DNA of 28,992 nucleotides from GCA-002772825 sp964560655 (GCA_964560655.1 CAZLLR010000007.1:1-28992); one strand, 5' to 3'; numbered from the stretch's first letter, positions 14,518 to 21,457 are shown. Notes: generated from the sequence alone by a model not told the origin. Program-made: numbers and translations.

Positions 14518-15981
14518 TCAAACCATAAATTCTCTTTTAAAATCTTTCACGATCTCATGTATTTTTTCCTTTATATTGTCATCAAAAGTTCCACTTTTTA
14601 TTTTCTCAAATAATTTGTAATATTTATTTCTAGCAAGCTGAAGCAAGAGCCTTTCAAATTCACTCCATTTACCTTTCTTGATGTCATCAAAATATCCTTG
14701 CTCAACAATAAAGAACAAAAATACTTGTTCATACCACATAACATTTGTGTGCTTATCTTGCTTTAAAAGCTCTAACATTAATTTTCCTCTATAGATTTTT
14801 TTTTGTGCTTCTTTACTTACTACTGTTTCAAGCTGAGATAGTTTTTGAAGCTCCTTATGTTGAGCCAGAGCGAGACGTATACCGCCAACAACCCCTTTTA
14901 AAAGCTTTTGTTGCGCCTGTAAGCCTATTCGCGATACAGAAAGCCCAACATTAACAGCAGGTAAAAATCTCTTCTGATATAAACCTCTTTCAATATATAT
15001 CTGCCCGTCAGTTATCGAAATAATGTTTGTAGGTATGAAAGATGATATGTCTCCTTCTTGGGTTTCAATAATAGGAAAAGATGATAAAGAACCTCCTTTT
15101 TTCTTTTTTGATAATTTAGCTGCCCTCTCAAGTAAATTGGCATGTAAAGAAAAAATATTTCCTGGATATGCTTCCCTACCAGGCGGTCGCTTAAATAGTA
15201 ATGAAATATCTCTATATGCTTTTGCATGCTTAGAAAGATCGTCAAACACTACGAGCGCATCTTCTCCTCTGTCTCTAAAATACTCACCAATAGTGCATCC
15301 GACAAACGGAGCGAGGTATTGACTAGCAAATGAATCTCCAGCAGTAGCTGCTACAATTGTAGTATAGAGAAAAGTATTATGTTTTGAAAAAATTGAAATA
15401 AGGTCATTCAACTTCTGTTTTTTTTGTCCACATACAACATAAACACAATGCATGGGAGGACTAGCATGCTTTTGGTTGAGTACTATATCGATAGCTATAG
15501 TACTCTTACCGAGTTTTTGGTCGCCAATAATAAGCTGTCTTTGACCTTTTCCAAGGGGTAGAGTTGTATCTATAATCTTTATACCCGTAGAAAGAGGTAT
15601 AGTTATAGGTTCTCTGTCTATAATAGGCGGAGACTCTTTAAATACTCCTGTCGTTTTCCCTGCTATATTCGCAAATCCATCTATAGGTCTAGATAACCCA
15701 TCTACAACCCTACCTATATATTTATCTGAGACAGATATAGAGAATACTTTCTCACTTCTAAAAACAGGTTTATTTATATCAAATTTTTCATCAAAAAACA
15801 AAACTTCAACAATTCCATCATTAAAACCAATAACTATACCCACAGGTAAATCTGATTCATCTAGAAGCTCTTCGTGCAAAAATACTCCCTTTAATCCCTC
15901 TATTTGCGCCACCCCCGAAAAGAACGTTTTGATACGTCCTGGCTTATTATATTTTTTTTTATTATTTTTTATCTGCTTCAT
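14518..15981 (-). CDS. atpA: ATP synthase subunit alpha lacking the N-terminal delta-binding helix
   Basis: Non-catalytic F1 subunit, 487 residues from the ATG at 15981 (a TTG six bases earlier is less likely). Present are the P-loop GDQKLGKS, VFDDLSKHA, RRPPGREA-like KRPPGREAYPG, the ITDGQI block and the arginine finger in LSVSRIG. The beta-barrel domain begins by residue 15 (GRIKTFFSGVAQIEGL), whereas E. coli alpha has about 15 more residues that form the helix held by delta. What precedes the barrel here is only a lysine/asparagine-rich stub. It overlaps the b gene by 20 bases, leaving no room for a delta gene between them. Confidence 0.97.
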   Translation of the reverse strand: MKQIKNNKKKYNKPGRIKTFFSGVAQIEGLKGVFLHEELLDESDLPVGIVIGFNDGIVEVLFFDEKFDINKPVFRSEKVFSISVSDKYIGRVVDGLSRPIDGFANIAGKTTGVFKESPPIIDREPITIPLSTGIKIIDTTLPLGKGQRQLIIGDQKLGKSTIAIDIVLNQKHASPPMHCVYVVCGQKKQKLNDLISIFSKHNTFLYTTIVAATAGDSFASQYLAPFVGCTIGEYFRDRGEDALVVFDDLSKHAKAYRDISLLFKRPPGREAYPGNIFSLHANLLERAAKLSKKKKGGSLSSFPIIETQEGDISSFIPTNIISITDGQIYIERGLYQKRFLPAVNVGLSVSRIGLQAQQKLLKGVVGGIRLALAQHKELQKLSQLETVVSKEAQKKIYRGKLMLELLKQDKHTNVMWYEQVFLFFIVEQGYFDDIKKGKWSEFERLLLQLARNKYYKLFEKIKSGTFDDNIKEKIHEIVKDFKREFMV

Positions 15982-16342
15982 CTTCAATTTCTGCTAATCG
16001 AGATTTAATTTGTTTTATGACCTCTGCTTTCTCTTCGTCTGTTTCCTCACGCGCTCTGTCTACAATAACTTTTGCTATATCCTCTGCTTCTTTTAGAATA
16101 TCCCGAGATTTTTGTTTAATTTCGCTTAATTCCTTCTTCTTTTTTTCTTCAAATCCTATTCTATCTTTTTCTAATTTCTCATTTTGTAATTTAGCTTTTT
16201 CCAGTTCTAATTCATCTTCTTCAATCTTCTTCATAACTGGCTTATATAGAAATCTATTTAATAATAAAAGAAGCAGCCCAAAATTAATAAGTTGGGCTAT
16301 TAGAAGCTTTATATCAATACCGAGATTACTTAAAAATTCCAT
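15962..16342 (-). CDS. atpF: ATP synthase subunit b, short form
   Basis: Peripheral-stalk subunit: a membrane helix at about 12-31 (IAQLINFGLLLLLLNRFLYKP) and then one long charged coiled coil. At 126 residues it is about 30-40 residues shorter than usual (E. coli 156); the missing part is the C-terminal region that binds delta at the top of F1. The frame ends normally and runs into alpha. Only one b gene is present, so a b2 homodimer is expected. The NRFLYKPV turn after the membrane helix is well conserved. Confidence 0.92.
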   Translation of the reverse strand: MEFLSNLGIDIKLLIAQLINFGLLLLLLNRFLYKPVMKKIEEDELELEKAKLQNEKLEKDRIGFEEKKKKELSEIKQKSRDILKEAEDIAKVIVDRAREETDEEKAEVIKQIKSRLAEIEDEADKK

Positions 16343-16354
16343 AACAAAGATTAA

Positions 16355-16570
16355 CTAAGGGACAAACTTAAGGATCAACGCTACTACTAAAGCATATATA
16401 GCTATAGCTTCAGCAAAGGCGATGGCTATAATCATAGATATCTGTATTTTTTCAGAATTCTCAGGATTACGCGCCATGGCAATCATTGCGGCGGCACCTA
16501 TAATTCCGATAGCTAGTGCTGGGCCTATAGTACCTATAGCCATTGTAAATGCAGTTGGATTTTGAAACAT
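16355..16570 (-). CDS. atpE: ATP synthase subunit c
   Basis: Proteolipid of the rotor ring, 71 residues, two membrane helices joined by the polar loop ARNPE (33-37). The ion-carrying residue is Glu54 in AFAEAIAIY. Compared from memory with the sodium-type ring of Ilyobacter, the helix-1 Gln is replaced by Ile and the Ser-Thr after the Glu by Ala-Ile. The sodium ligands are therefore missing and proton coupling is expected. The spacing to a and b is 12-15 bases, as in a tight operon. Confidence 0.96.
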   Translation of the reverse strand: MFQNPTAFTMAIGTIGPALAIGIIGAAAMIAMARNPENSEKIQISMIIAIAFAEAIAIYALVVALILKFVP

Positions 16571-16584
16571 ATTTTTTTAATTTA

Positions 16585-17367
16585 TTAACTATTAATATTA
16601 CCGACCTGTAGATTATTTTTAAGATTAACCTTATTTTTATATGTATGACTCATAGTGCTTGTCTTTATAAAGATTAACGTTAGCATTGTAAATATAAAAG
16701 CTTGTATCACTCCGACAAAAACTTCCATAAACATAAAAGGTAAAGGTAATATATATGGAACTAAAAAAGCAACGATTAACAATAGTACCTCCCCAGCGAA
16801 GATATTACCAAATAGCCTAAAAGAAAATGATAAGACACGTACACTCTCCGAGAGTATTTCAAAAAAACCTAAGATAAAAGTTATTGGATTTTTAAAATTA
16901 AAAAATCTTCCTAGGTAACCTTTTATACCCAAAGACCTGATAGAAAAAATCTGTATAGTAGCAACTGAGAAAATAGCCAAAGCTAAGGTCGTAGTAAGAT
17001 CACTATTAGGAGAGCGTAATATAGGGATTTTTACAGAACCAACTTTTATAAAAAATGACCCTAAAAAGCCAGGGAAAATTGCTAACAAGTTAGCCGTAAC
17101 TATAAACAAGAAAAAAGTAATAATAACAGGGAGAATCTTTTTAGAAAGTTTTCTATCTGACGTCACCATATCGGTAAATTTTAATAATTCAAAAATAATA
17201 ACCCTAAAAGTTTGTATAACAATATTATTTCTTTCTTTTTTTATACTAAAGATAACACTAAATATTCCTATCATTATAGTCACGAGGACAGAAGTAAAAA
17301 AAGTATTACTTATAGATAAACCAAACACAGAAGTTATATATTCTGGTCTAAAAGCTATATTAATCAT
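16585..17367 (-). CDS. atpB: ATP synthase subunit a
   Basis: Membrane stator of the proton path, 260 residues with five to six hydrophobic segments. The essential arginine is Arg184 in SFSFRLFGNIFAGE, matching E. coli Arg210. The SPNSDLTTTLALA block (119-131) and Gln222 in GVIQAFIFTMLTLIFI are also conserved. The first eight bases overlap the upstream atpI-like gene. The C-terminal tail is polar and short. Identity is secure. Confidence 0.96.
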   Translation of the reverse strand: MINIAFRPEYITSVFGLSISNTFFTSVLVTIMIGIFSVIFSIKKERNNIVIQTFRVIIFELLKFTDMVTSDRKLSKKILPVIITFFLFIVTANLLAIFPGFLGSFFIKVGSVKIPILRSPNSDLTTTLALAIFSVATIQIFSIRSLGIKGYLGRFFNFKNPITFILGFFEILSESVRVLSFSFRLFGNIFAGEVLLLIVAFLVPYILPLPFMFMEVFVGVIQAFIFTMLTLIFIKTSTMSHTYKNKVNLKNNLQVGNINS

Positions 17368-17593
17368 AATCTTTATCTTTTATTAAAGGTATAAGTAAAT
17401 TATAAATCTCGTATACTGTCAAAACCAACCCAATGATTGACCCAAGAATAATAAACAATCCATTATTCCAAAAAGCTTTATCTAGAAGAAATCCTATAAA
17501 TATAAAACCACCTATAGGCAAGACGATAATAAAGCCTAATTGCCAAGCAAGAGATATAGCATAAAATATTTTGAAATTATCTTTTTGAGGCAT
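17360..17593 (-). CDS. AtpI/AtpZ-like small membrane protein
   Basis: A 77-residue protein with two hydrophobic helices (about 10-34 and 45-66) at the head of the ATP synthase operon. The G-rich first helix (PIGGFIFIGFLLD) and the position match the AtpI/AtpZ group, which helps c-ring assembly or magnesium supply in other bacteria. The assignment rests on position and topology, as such small proteins share little sequence. The first gene after the promoter at 17643-17671, it has a leader of about 40 bases without a Shine-Dalgarno. Confidence 0.75.
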   Translation of the reverse strand: MPQKDNFKIFYAISLAWQLGFIIVLPIGGFIFIGFLLDKAFWNNGLFIILGSIIGLVLTVYEIYNLLIPLIKDKDYD

Positions 17594-17642
17594 CTTGCTA
17601 AAAAATATTAAAAATAAATTTAACTTTTAATATTACATCTTA

Positions 17643-17671
17643 ATTATATATTGAATGGCTATATGACTCAA
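17643..17671 (-). promoter_or_regulatory. Promoter of the ATP synthase operon
   Basis: On the minus strand TTGAGT (17671-17666), a 17-base spacer and TATAAT (17648-17643). Start of transcription is predicted near 17636, about 43 bases before the atpI-like ATG. Confidence 0.65.
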
Positions 17672-17693
17672 GACGTAAGGTGGAGATAAATAT

Positions 17694-17718
17694 AAAAATC
17701 CACTATTAGCGGATTTTT
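17694..17718. terminator. Terminator after tRNA-Val
   Basis: AAAAATCC pairs with GGATTTTT around a nine-base loop, giving a T-tail on both strands. It separates the tRNA-Val transcript from the ATP synthase promoter. Confidence 0.65.
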
Positions 17719-17745
17719 AAACATTTAAATCTATAATTTTCGTTG

Positions 17746-17818
17746 TGCGCGGTGAGGGACTCGAACCCCCAACCCCCTCGGTGTAAACGAGGTGCTCTAG
17801 CCATTGAGCTAACCGCGC
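17746..17818 (-). tRNA. tRNA-Val (TAC)
   Basis: Complete cloverleaf: acceptor GCGCGGT/ACCGCGC with discriminator A, D-arm GCTC/GAGC, anticodon stem CCTCG/CGAGG around TTTACAC (anticodon TAC), T-loop TTCGAGT. CCA is not encoded. Its first ten bases are shared with the end of the GIY-YIG gene. A broken copy of its first three quarters lies 312 bases upstream. Confidence 0.96.
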
Positions 17819-18060
17819 GATATATTGTCTTTTATCCAATCTCTTCCAGCCCCAGTTTTTAAATATCTTTCTCTAGCCATCGCTTCTTTTCTTGTAATAA
17901 ATCTTTCCGAATGAATTAATCTCCATGGTCTAAATTTTGAGGTATAACCAAACCCTGTATCATTATGTTCTGATAATCGCTTTTCAAGGCTGTAAGTCTG
18001 ACCTATGTAAATCTTACCATTATTATTCTCTAATACATAAATAAAAATATTCATCTTCAT
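17809..18060 (-). CDS. Small GIY-YIG nuclease-family protein overlapping tRNA-Val
   Basis: An 83-residue single-domain GIY-YIG protein of the YhbQ/UPF0213 type. The motif is split as FIYVLE and KIYIGQT (residues 6-22), followed by the LEKRLSEHN helix with the catalytic-type arginine, FRPWRLI, and KEAMARERYLKTGAGRDWIK with the conserved glutamate. The last three residues (Ser-Arg-Gly) and the TAG stop are read from the base before the tRNA and the tRNA 5' end. A longer frame opens with a TTG at 18075 inside the broken tRNA copy; I prefer the ATG at 18060 (or 18054). There is no Shine-Dalgarno except the G-run of the broken T-arm. Processing of the tRNA would cut this message. It is probably the core of a small mobile element. 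Confidence 0.85.
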   Translation of the reverse strand: MKMNIFIYVLENNNGKIYIGQTYSLEKRLSEHNDTGFGYTSKFRPWRLIHSERFITRKEAMARERYLKTGAGRDWIKDNISRG

Positions 18061-18065
18061 GTTAT

Positions 18066-18130
18066 GAACCCCCAACCCCCCCTCGGTGTAAATCCGCCGC
18101 GGCGGACTCTAGCCATTGAGCTAACCGCGC
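18066..18130 (-). pseudogene. Broken tRNA-Val copy with inserted palindrome
   Basis: Matches tRNA-Val from its first base through the TTC of the T-loop, then diverges. The acceptor 5' strand and the D-arm are identical to the intact gene. The 5' half of the anticodon arm (CACCTCG) is replaced by the 14-base palindrome TCCGCCGCGGCGGA, the loop TTTACAC is kept, and two extra G occur in the variable region. Without a 3' acceptor strand it cannot fold as a tRNA. It starts just after the rsmI stop. Confidence 0.85.
18093..18106. repeat. GC-rich palindrome TCCGCC-GC-GGCGGA
   Basis: A perfect 14-base palindrome inside the broken tRNA-Val copy, where it replaces seven bases. It shares both arms with the palindrome at 1541-1556. 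Confidence 0.6.
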
Positions 18131-18140
18131 AATATATTGC

Positions 18141-18824
18141 CTAATCCCTCTTATTAAAAATCACCACGAACTCTCCTTTAAGTTTTCCTGGATTATTTTC
18201 AAAATACTCACACACCTCATCTGCCTTACCTTTTACTATCTCTTCAAACATCTTTGTCAATTCTCTTCCTATTATAATATATTTATCAGTTTCTTTAAAC
18301 TCCTTTATAAACTTTAACAGACGATACTTTGATTCAAATACAATTACAGGGTATTCACTTTCCTTTATCTTTTCAATGAGCGTTTTCCGGCCTTTTTTAT
18401 GGGGTAGAAACCCTAAAAATAAAAACTTAGACGCATCAATACCAGACACAGAAAGGATCGCAGTAAGTGATGACGGCCCTGGAATAGGGATAATTTTTAC
18501 ATTTTCTAGCTTAGTTTGCAAGTATGTAATTAATTCATTGCCTGGATCTGAGATCCCCGGAGTCCCGGCATCTGACACCAAAGCTAAGTTTTTACCATCT
18601 TTTAAGAGGTCTACTATCTTATCACTCTTTGCGACTTTACTGTGCTTATGGTACGAAATAAGTGGCTTTTTTATATTATAACGGTCAAAAAGCTTTCTAG
18701 TAACCCTAGTGTCCTCACACAATATTAAATCAACCTCTTTCAAGGTATCCAATGCCCGTAAGGTTATATCAGACAGGTTGCCTATTGGTGTAGAAACAAT
18801 ATATAAAATTCCAGTATTAGTCAT
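18141..18824 (-). CDS. rsmI: 16S rRNA 2'-O-ribose C1402 methyltransferase RsmI
   Basis: A tetrapyrrole-methylase-fold enzyme that methylates the ribose of C1402 in 16S rRNA. Signatures are LYIVSTPIGNLSDITLRAL, CEDTRVTRKL, SYHKH, LVSDAGTPGISDPG and IPGPSSLTAILSVSG. At 227 residues it covers the full catalytic domain but ends earlier than the 270-290 residues of many homologues. The ATG lies eight bases past the last base of tRNA-Arg, with no Shine-Dalgarno; after tRNA removal the message would be almost leaderless. The broken tRNA-Val repeat starts directly after the stop codon. Confidence 0.95.
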   Translation of the reverse strand: MTNTGILYIVSTPIGNLSDITLRALDTLKEVDLILCEDTRVTRKLFDRYNIKKPLISYHKHSKVAKSDKIVDLLKDGKNLALVSDAGTPGISDPGNELITYLQTKLENVKIIPIPGPSSLTAILSVSGIDASKFLFLGFLPHKKGRKTLIEKIKESEYPVIVFESKYRLLKFIKEFKETDKYIIIGRELTKMFEEIVKGKADEVCEYFENNPGKLKGEFVVIFNKRD

Positions 18825-18831
18825 AAGAATG

Positions 18832-18903
18832 TGCCCCCGCTAGGAATCGAACCTAGATCTAGAGCTTAGAAGGCTCTTGTTCTATCCGTTGAACTACGGG
18901 GGC
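18832..18903 (-). tRNA. tRNA-Arg (TCT)
   Basis: Acceptor GCCCCCG/CGGGGGC with discriminator A, anticodon stem AGAGC/GCTCT around CTTCTAA (anticodon TCT), T-loop TTCGATT. CCA is not encoded. It is wedged between the small pilus-linked gene (12 bases) and rsmI (7 bases), so it is probably cut out of a longer transcript. Confidence 0.95.
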
Positions 18904-18915
18904 ATAGTAAAAATA

Positions 18916-19230
18916 CTATAAAGAGGGGTCTTTTATCTTACTCTTCTTTATTAAGAGCTCATCAAAGCGTTCTTTTTTTGCGTCTATATCTTTAATCGCC
19001 CTTTCAAATAATTCTTTCTTTAAATTAGGGGATTTAACAAAAGTAGACTCCACATTAGAACCATCCTTGATTTGCCATATAGCGTAAAGACTTACCAAAA
19101 TAGCGATAAACAAGATAAACCAAAAAGAGACTATGATAATGCGCCAATCTCTATCAGCATTGATCTTGCTACCATGATTATCTCTAGGGTAAAAGTAACT
19201 TAATTTCTCCTTAAAATCAATATCTCTCAT
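18916..19230 (-). CDS. Small membrane protein at the end of the pilMNO operon
   Basis: A 104-residue protein that I do not recognise by sequence. It has a polar N-terminus (about 1-30, cytoplasmic), one membrane helix (about 31-53, IIIVSFWFILFIAILVSLYAIW) and a charged helical tail rich in Lys and Asp. It follows pilO by nine bases, at the place where pilP stands in Gram-negative pilus operons, but it has no lipobox and no beta-rich domain, so it is not PilP. It could be an extra platform subunit. tRNA-Arg follows directly. Confidence 0.65.
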   Translation of the reverse strand: MRDIDFKEKLSYFYPRDNHGSKINADRDWRIIIVSFWFILFIAILVSLYAIWQIKDGSNVESTFVKSPNLKKELFERAIKDIDAKKERFDELLIKKSKIKDPSL

Positions 19231-19239
19231 AATCTATAA

Positions 19240-19788
19240 TTAATTATAACTCAATAACCTTACTGAGAAAACTGCTTCCCATTTTACATAAGCATCATCA
19301 CCACTTCCGACAAGACCTCTTTCTTGGAAAGATATATTATCAAAAATGATTTGATACTTTATATTTTCAAGCAAAACTAAATAATGAAATACATCAGGAA
19401 ATGAACCTGTGGCCTTAAATTGAAAGATGGGCTTCTCTTCGTTATTATTTTTTGATATATCTACGGACCTAAACTCCATTTCAACTCCTGACTCTTTGGC
19501 TAAAGTTTCTATCTCTTTTATAAAGCTAAGGACGTCTTTTTGTCCGATAAATACAGCATCAAGTTTTTCTTTCCATGGGGAAAAATTCAATAAGTTAGAT
19601 TTAATCACTTTTGCTTCACTGTCTTCTTTCTCTCTTAAGGACATTTCTCTCTTAATGACCGTGACCCTACTATTCATATCTTTTATCTTCATATTAATAA
19701 ACCATAGCGCTCCGACAGCAAAAGCATTGGCCACGAGAACCAAAGATATAGATAGAATTATTTTTTTATTTATATCGCTCAATGTCAT
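19240..19788 (-). CDS. pilO: PilO-like type IV pilus assembly protein
   Basis: A 182-residue protein with one N-terminal membrane helix (about 10-34), a coiled-coil stretch (35-60) and a C-terminal ferredoxin-like domain. The segment LSFIKEIETLAKESGVEMEF and the later FHYLVLLENIKY helix are typical of the PilO/GspM group. It pairs with PilN to link the PilM ring to the outer parts of the pilus machine. The gene overlaps pilN by four bases (ATGA). Sequence identity in this family is low; position and topology carry the call. Confidence 0.8.
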   Translation of the reverse strand: MTLSDINKKIILSISLVLVANAFAVGALWFINMKIKDMNSRVTVIKREMSLREKEDSEAKVIKSNLLNFSPWKEKLDAVFIGQKDVLSFIKEIETLAKESGVEMEFRSVDISKNNNEEKPIFQFKATGSFPDVFHYLVLLENIKYQIIFDNISFQERGLVGSGDDAYVKWEAVFSVRLLSYN

Positions 19789-20315
19789 AATTCAATAGTC
19801 ATAGTAAAACTTATATCTGTTTCCTTAAGCAAGCTAGACAACGGGGAATTAACGGCACTAAAAGATGAATCTTCTTCCACTCTTTTTTTAAAATCGACAA
19901 AATCAGAACGACTATCGCTTTTTCCTGTTATTATAATTTTTCCACTTTTATCTTTATCATATTTTATATAATTTATTATGATTCCATCTGCTTTAAGTGA
20001 GATAATCCCCTTAACTAAAGAACTTATTTGCCGAACTTCTTCACTATTCTTATCATATATAGAAAGGCGAGTATTTAATACATCAAGGTCAGTATATATC
20101 TTCTCTGACTCTACTGAGCTATCAGCTTTCTTTATAACATTAAGTTGCTGGGTGAGATCCTTCTCTTCAAAAAATAAAGATAGAAACACCGGCAAAAATA
20201 AAACAAAAGATATAATACTAAGAATAAATACAAGAAAACCAACAGTCAAAAATAGCCGGCTTAAGTATTTTTTTTTATTTATAACTTGATTTTCAGTTGG
20301 TAATAAATTTATCAT
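19785..20315 (-). CDS. pilN: PilN-like type IV pilus assembly protein
   Basis: A 176-residue protein that opens with MINLLPTE, the segment by which PilN binds the groove of PilM. One membrane helix follows (about 20-48), then a coiled coil and a small alpha/beta domain ending near residue 176. It lies two bases after pilM and overlaps pilO. The N-terminal motif makes this call firmer than that for pilO. Confidence 0.88.
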   Translation of the reverse strand: MINLLPTENQVINKKKYLSRLFLTVGFLVFILSIISFVLFLPVFLSLFFEEKDLTQQLNVIKKADSSVESEKIYTDLDVLNTRLSIYDKNSEEVRQISSLVKGIISLKADGIIINYIKYDKDKSGKIIITGKSDSRSDFVDFKKRVEEDSSFSAVNSPLSSLLKETDISFTMTIEL

Positions 20316-20317
20316 CT

Positions 20318-21394
20318 TTATATAACACGTAATGCTAAGCCTAAGGCAGTAGAATATATTAATGACTCCCTAAAGGTGATATTTGGTATCTCTTCATCAA
20401 AAGATAATATGTTCAGCCATGGATTTGCAATCTCAACAGGGACTTTAATCTCATAAGAAAGAAATTCTGGCAAGCCTATTAAGTTAGAATCGCCTCCTGA
20501 CAAGATTATCTTATCAATTTTTTTTCTCTTTTCTCCGTGCTCCTCTGCTCTGTCACTCCAAAATATAAATATCCTATTAATCTCTTCTTTGATAGCCGAG
20601 ATTATTGGTAAGACTGCGTCATAAACTTTCTCATTTTCTTTAGTTTTAGCGAACCCTTTTTCTTTTTTAATTTCTTCAGCTTTTAAAATATCTATAGAAA
20701 GAATAGAGGCAATAGCAGAATCAATATCCTTACCTGACACCCTCACGGTAGAGCTAAACCTGACCTGACCATCAACAGTTACCATAAAACTAGTATGAGT
20801 TCTACCAAAATCAACTATCATTTTTACCCCATCGTTGATTGTATCGATAGGTGTTAATGCCCTAGCCAAAGCATGAGCTTCCATCTCGAAAGATACCGGG
20901 CTAAAGCCAGACCCTATAAATACATCTCTATAATCATTAACAACCTTATTTGAAAAAGCGATAAGATTTATATCATAATGGTTTTTGTCTTGATTAATAT
21001 CATAATCAAAGACAGCCTCATTTGCCGAAAGAGGAATATTCTCTTCAAGCTGCAACTCTAAAGAACCTCTAACTTCACTCTTTTTCATTAGAGGGATAGT
21101 TACTTTAGACATATAAGCCTTCTCTTCGGGCAAAATAACAGCAACATGCTTACTCTTAAGTTTTTTTGAGAAGTCCTTCAGTAAGATAGTTAAATCTTCT
21201 TTCTTCTTTATATCACCCTTTTCTATAAGGCCATCTGGAATGATCACTTGCCCAAACTCTTTCAATATAATCTTTCCCTTATGCTTACCGAGCATTACAT
21301 ATTTAATAGACTTATCAGAAATATCTAGTCCATAGATTGTGGGCTTGAGAAATTGAGGAGTAGGGAATATATTAAAAAATGTTTCCGATATCAT
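20318..21394 (-). CDS. pilM: PilM, actin-like type IV pilus ATPase-fold protein
   Basis: A 358-residue cytoplasmic protein of the PilM/FtsA actin-like fold. The first phosphate motif is YGLDISDKSIKYVML (near 21-35), the second is MIVDFGRTHTSFMVT, and the adenosine motif is KIILSGGDSNLIGLPEFL. It forms the cytoplasmic ring that binds PilN. It is first in the pilM-pilN-pilO-orf run. The pilin, PilB and PilC genes are not in the window. A TATAAA box lies about 25 bases upstream and no Shine-Dalgarno sequence is visible. Confidence 0.93.
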   Translation of the reverse strand: MISETFFNIFPTPQFLKPTIYGLDISDKSIKYVMLGKHKGKIILKEFGQVIIPDGLIEKGDIKKKEDLTILLKDFSKKLKSKHVAVILPEEKAYMSKVTIPLMKKSEVRGSLELQLEENIPLSANEAVFDYDINQDKNHYDINLIAFSNKVVNDYRDVFIGSGFSPVSFEMEAHALARALTPIDTINDGVKMIVDFGRTHTSFMVTVDGQVRFSSTVRVSGKDIDSAIASILSIDILKAEEIKKEKGFAKTKENEKVYDAVLPIISAIKEEINRIFIFWSDRAEEHGEKRKKIDKIILSGGDSNLIGLPEFLSYEIKVPVEIANPWLNILSFDEEIPNITFRESLIYSTALGLALRVI

Positions 21395-21457
21395 CTCTTT
21401 TATATTCTACTTTTTTATAAAGATTAATTCAATGCCAGTTTATGGATAAAGATCAAT

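Larger units (their letters stand above)
17754..18139 (-). mobile_element. Putative tRNA-restoring GIY-YIG element with direct repeats
   Basis: Two direct repeats of about 75 bases (18139-18066 and 17827-17754) include CAATATAT ahead of the tRNA, one mismatch at position -1, and the tRNA up to the T-loop. They are offset by 312 bases and enclose the GIY-YIG gene. The simplest reading is that a unit carrying the nuclease gene plus a replacement 5' three quarters of tRNA-Val entered at the T-loop and rebuilt an intact tRNA at its far side. Confidence 0.55.

Noticed and set aside
15951..15981. Programmed frameshift at the A-run early in the alpha gene, hiding a delta fusion
   Set aside because: The nine-A run lies within the normal alpha frame, alpha reads through without a break, and neither neighbouring frame has room for a delta-like protein of about 180 residues.
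12042..17593. N-type sodium ATPase operon
   Set aside because: The order is the classical a-c-b-alpha-gamma-beta-epsilon with an atpI-like gene, there are no atpQ/atpR genes, and the c subunit lacks sodium ligands.
18066..18130. A second functional tRNA-Val
   Set aside because: It lacks the 3' acceptor strand and half of the T-arm, and the anticodon stem is replaced by a palindrome.
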